Of a stretch of DNA of 17,686 nt, positions 15,713 to 17,686 are shown one piece after another (the stretch's first letter is position 1; the number at the start of each line of letters is the position of its first letter). The notes below the pieces were generated by a model that saw only the letters and a program-made list of their open reading frames with translations, did no database searches and was not told the origin of the DNA. Origin of the DNA: Candidatus Omnitrophota bacterium (GTDB lineage: Bacteria > Omnitrophota > Koll11 > Gygaellales > Profunditerraquicolaceae); assembly GCA_028712045.1 (NCBI GenBank), contig JAQTRA010000014.1, positions 1 through 17,686 on the forward strand. Reading direction: 5' to 3'. The translations under genes and the position numbers were made by a program.

Positions 15713-16775
15713 TTTCTTTTAATATGGTTTTAGTATTGGGTTTGAGTATTTTTGGTTTTTTTACGCTTTTTATTGCCCTTTCCGGGTCTTTTAAACCGTG
15801 GCCGGTTAAGATGCATACAATTTTACATTTGTTGGACGGATTAATTTTTTTAAAATATCCACTTTTAATTAATTTCAGCAATCCGGCAATTGAGGCCACT
15901 GAAGCTGGTTCAGCAAAAACACCTTCTTTTTGGGCCAGAATTTTATAAGCTTCCAATATCTGGGTGTCGGTAACCGCATCAATTAACCCGCCTGATTCAT
16001 CGCGAGCTTCCAACGCACTTTTCCAGCTAGCGGGATTGCCAATGCGGATAGCCGTGGCAATTGTTTTAGGTTCTTTAATTGGTTTGCCTTTGACTATGGG
16101 CGCAGCGCCGGCTGCTTGGAAACCAAGCATAACCGGAAGTTTTTTACTTAAGCCGGCTGCCTGGTATTCTTTATATCCTCTCCAGTAAGCAGTAATATTT
16201 CCTGCGTTTCCGACTGGCATAATCTGAAAATCCGGGGCATCTTGCAAATAATCGCATATTTCAAAACTACCGGTTTTTTGCCCTTCGATACGGAAAGGAT
16301 TAAGAGAATTAACTAATGTTATTGGGTATTTTTTGCTGATCTCTTTAACTAGCTCCAAGGCCACATCAAAATTTCCGTCTATGGCTAAGACATTTGCTCC
16401 GTGAATTAATGCTTGGCTGAGTTTTCCCAGCGCAATTGCTCCGCTGGGGATAAGTACGATACATTTTATATTGGCGCGGGCTGCGTAAGCTGCCGCGGAT
16501 GCAGAAGTATTGCCTGTGGATGCGCAGATAACCGCAGTAGCTTTTGCTTCGCAAGCCTTAGATATTGCCAAAGTCATCCCGCGGTCTTTAAATGAACCCG
16601 TAGGATTGGCCCCCTCGCATTTTAGATAAATCTCAAAGTTTTTCCCGGCTAACTTACTTAAGTAACTGGCAAAAACTAAAGGAGTATTACCTTCATTTAA
16701 GGTAATTATTGGGGTTGCTTGAGTGATTGGCAAATATTTCTTATATTTTTCAATTATACCCTGGTTTCGGCTCAC
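15702..16775 (-). CDS. thrC: Threonine synthase
   Basis: ThrC is a PLP enzyme that turns O-phosphohomoserine into threonine. The 357 residues match the short bacterial class. LNEGNTPL (26-33) opens the fold, GSFKDRG (60-66) carries the PLP Lys63, CASTGNTSASAAAYAA is the phosphate-binding stretch, and PVGNAGNITAYWRGYKEY and GFQAAGAAPIV follow; a C-terminal EPASVASIAGLLKL is present. The start is GTG, directly after the TAA of hom, with GAGGGAG 5 bases upstream. It follows hom and needs phosphohomoserine, but no ThrB-type (GHMP family) kinase gene is nearby. Confidence 0.96.
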   Translation of the reverse strand: MSRNQGIIEKYKKYLPITQATPIITLNEGNTPLVFASYLSKLAGKNFEIYLKCEGANPTGSFKDRGMTLAISKACEAKATAVICASTGNTSASAAAYAARANIKCIVLIPSGAIALGKLSQALIHGANVLAIDGNFDVALELVKEISKKYPITLVNSLNPFRIEGQKTGSFEICDYLQDAPDFQIMPVGNAGNITAYWRGYKEYQAAGLSKKLPVMLGFQAAGAAPIVKGKPIKEPKTIATAIRIGNPASWKSALEARDESGGLIDAVTDTQILEAYKILAQKEGVFAEPASVASIAGLLKLIKSGYFKKINPSNKCKIVCILTGHGLKDPERAIKSVKKPKILKPNTKTILKEIGY

Positions 16776-17686
16776 TTATACTCCCTCAATTCTTATAGCG
16801 ATAGATTTTTCTTTGATATCCGTTAATTTATCAATCATTTTTAAAGCGCTGCGCAGGTTTTTTTCCGTTACCTGATGGGTAATCATTACTACCGGGACAA
16901 CCTGAGATTTTAATTTCTCTTTTTGGGTTACGGAAGCAATACTGATACCGTATTTTGCCAGAATTCCGGATATTTTAGCTAATACTCCGGGTTTGTCTAC
17001 TGCCATAACCCGGATATAATATTTATTCTCAAAATCATCTATTTTGCGTAAGCCTTTAATTAAATTATCTTCTATCGTATTTAAAGTTGGGCGAAATAAT
17101 CCCGCTTTAATATCTTGGGTAAGATCAACGATATCCGAAACAACCGCGGAGGCAGCCGATAATTGGCCAGCCCCTGGCCCGTAGAACATCAGGTCCCCGG
17201 CTAAGTCGCTGGATACATAAATAGCATTAAAAACTCCGTCGACTGAAGCGAGTAAATGTTCTTCAGGTAGGAAAGTTGGATGCACCCGGACTTCTAGTTC
17301 ATCAGCTTCTTTTTTGGCGATCGCCAGAAGTTTTATGGTATATCCAAGTTCTTTAGCGTAATTTATATCGGCCAAAGATACGCGGGAAATACCTTCAATA
17401 AATATATCTTTAAGGTTAACTATTTTGCCAAAGGTTAAGTAAGTCAAAAGTACTAATTTATGCGCTGAATCAATGCCCTGGATATCCAGGCTGGGGTCTT
17501 TTTCGGCGAAACCCTTGGCCTGAGCTGCGCTCAGGGCGTTTGCGAAAGTGCAATTTTCTTTAGACATTTGCGTAAGCACATAGTTAGATGTGCCATTAAG
17601 GATCCCAAAGACAGCGCTGAATTTATTGGCTACTAAACCTTCTTTAATTGATTTTATTATAGGAATTCCTGCTCCTACTGAAGCCT
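16776..17686 (-). CDS. hom: Homoserine dehydrogenase, C-terminal 302 residues (5' end outside the window)
   Basis: Homoserine dehydrogenase reduces aspartate semialdehyde to homoserine. The frame stays open to the right edge. The GTG at 17579 is not the real start, because the codons above it read ASVGAGIPIIKSIKEGL and FGILNGTSNY, the family's conserved catalytic-domain segments. AEKDPSLDIQGIDSAHK contains the catalytic Lys and acidic residues. A C-terminal ACT domain (starting YYIRVMAVDKPGVLAKISG) implies threonine feedback control. The N-terminal NAD(P)-binding Rossmann domain lies beyond the edge. It is immediately followed by thrC with no gap. Confidence 0.97.
   Translation of the reverse strand, partial: ASVGAGIPIIKSIKEGLVANKFSAVFGILNGTSNYVLTQMSKENCTFANALSAAQAKGFAEKDPSLDIQGIDSAHKLVLLTYLTFGKIVNLKDIFIEGISRVSLADINYAKELGYTIKLLAIAKKEADELEVRVHPTFLPEEHLLASVDGVFNAIYVSSDLAGDLMFYGPGAGQLSAASAVVSDIVDLTQDIKAGLFRPTLNTIEDNLIKGLRKIDDFENKYYIRVMAVDKPGVLAKISGILAKYGISIASVTQKEKLKSQVVPVVMITHQVTEKNLRSALKMIDKLTDIKEKSIAIRIEGV

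Noticed and set aside
16776..17579. Homoserine dehydrogenase as a short 267-residue gene starting at GTG 17579
   Set aside because: Conserved family sequence (GIPIIKSIKEGL, GILNGTSNY) continues in frame above this codon to the window edge, so the GTG is an internal Val codon.
1..17686. tRNA, rRNA, CRISPR arrays, insertion sequences, T-box leaders
   Set aside because: The few non-coding stretches (1914-2197, 4139-4235 and gaps of 12 bases or fewer) were read and hold only the signals listed. No repeats or transposase genes were seen.

Overview
The window looks like a piece of a bacterial chromosome of moderate GC content, with every recognisable gene on the minus strand. The best guess for the source is an uncultured, anaerobe-like lineage such as Omnitrophota (candidate division OP3). 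This guess rests on the very compact gene packing and on a large secreted protein of a style I associate with that phylum. It is an inference: no rRNA or other taxonomic marker is present.

Right to left (the direction of transcription), the first 13.4 kb (17686 down to 4236) reads as one tightly packed transcription unit: hom (cut by the right edge), thrC, coaB, an archaeal-type phosphoglycerate mutase homologue (apgM), lysC, cimA, valS, nadC, uvrB, coaX and an unrecognised exported coiled-coil protein. Neighbours overlap by 4 to 26 bases or lie at most 12 bases apart. Functionally it is an aspartate-family amino acid block (lysC, hom, thrC, with apgM standing where a homoserine kinase would be expected), plus the citramalate route to isoleucine (cimA), valyl-tRNA synthetase, NAD synthesis (nadC), coenzyme A synthesis (coaB, coaX) and nucleotide excision repair (uvrB). 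Inside lysC there is a perfect Shine-Dalgarno sequence and in-frame ATG, predicting a separately translated regulatory beta subunit.

Next comes the chaperonin operon groES-groEL (4221 to 2136). It has a consensus-like promoter, a perfect CIRCE operator (HrcA control) and a perfect 15-bp terminator hairpin after groEL.

The last region (2117 to 1) is the most unusual. A near-consensus promoter drives a leader of about 170 nt that can fold into a closed two-helix domain directly abutting a terminator-like hairpin with a U tract, which is the layout of a riboswitch or attenuator. It precedes a gene that runs off the left edge. Its visible 637 residues hold a signal peptide, about 380 residues of unrecognised sequence and then a divergent phosphoglycerate-kinase-like domain. 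A glycolytic-enzyme fold in a protein predicted to be exported is unexpected. No tRNA, rRNA, CRISPR array or mobile element was seen.
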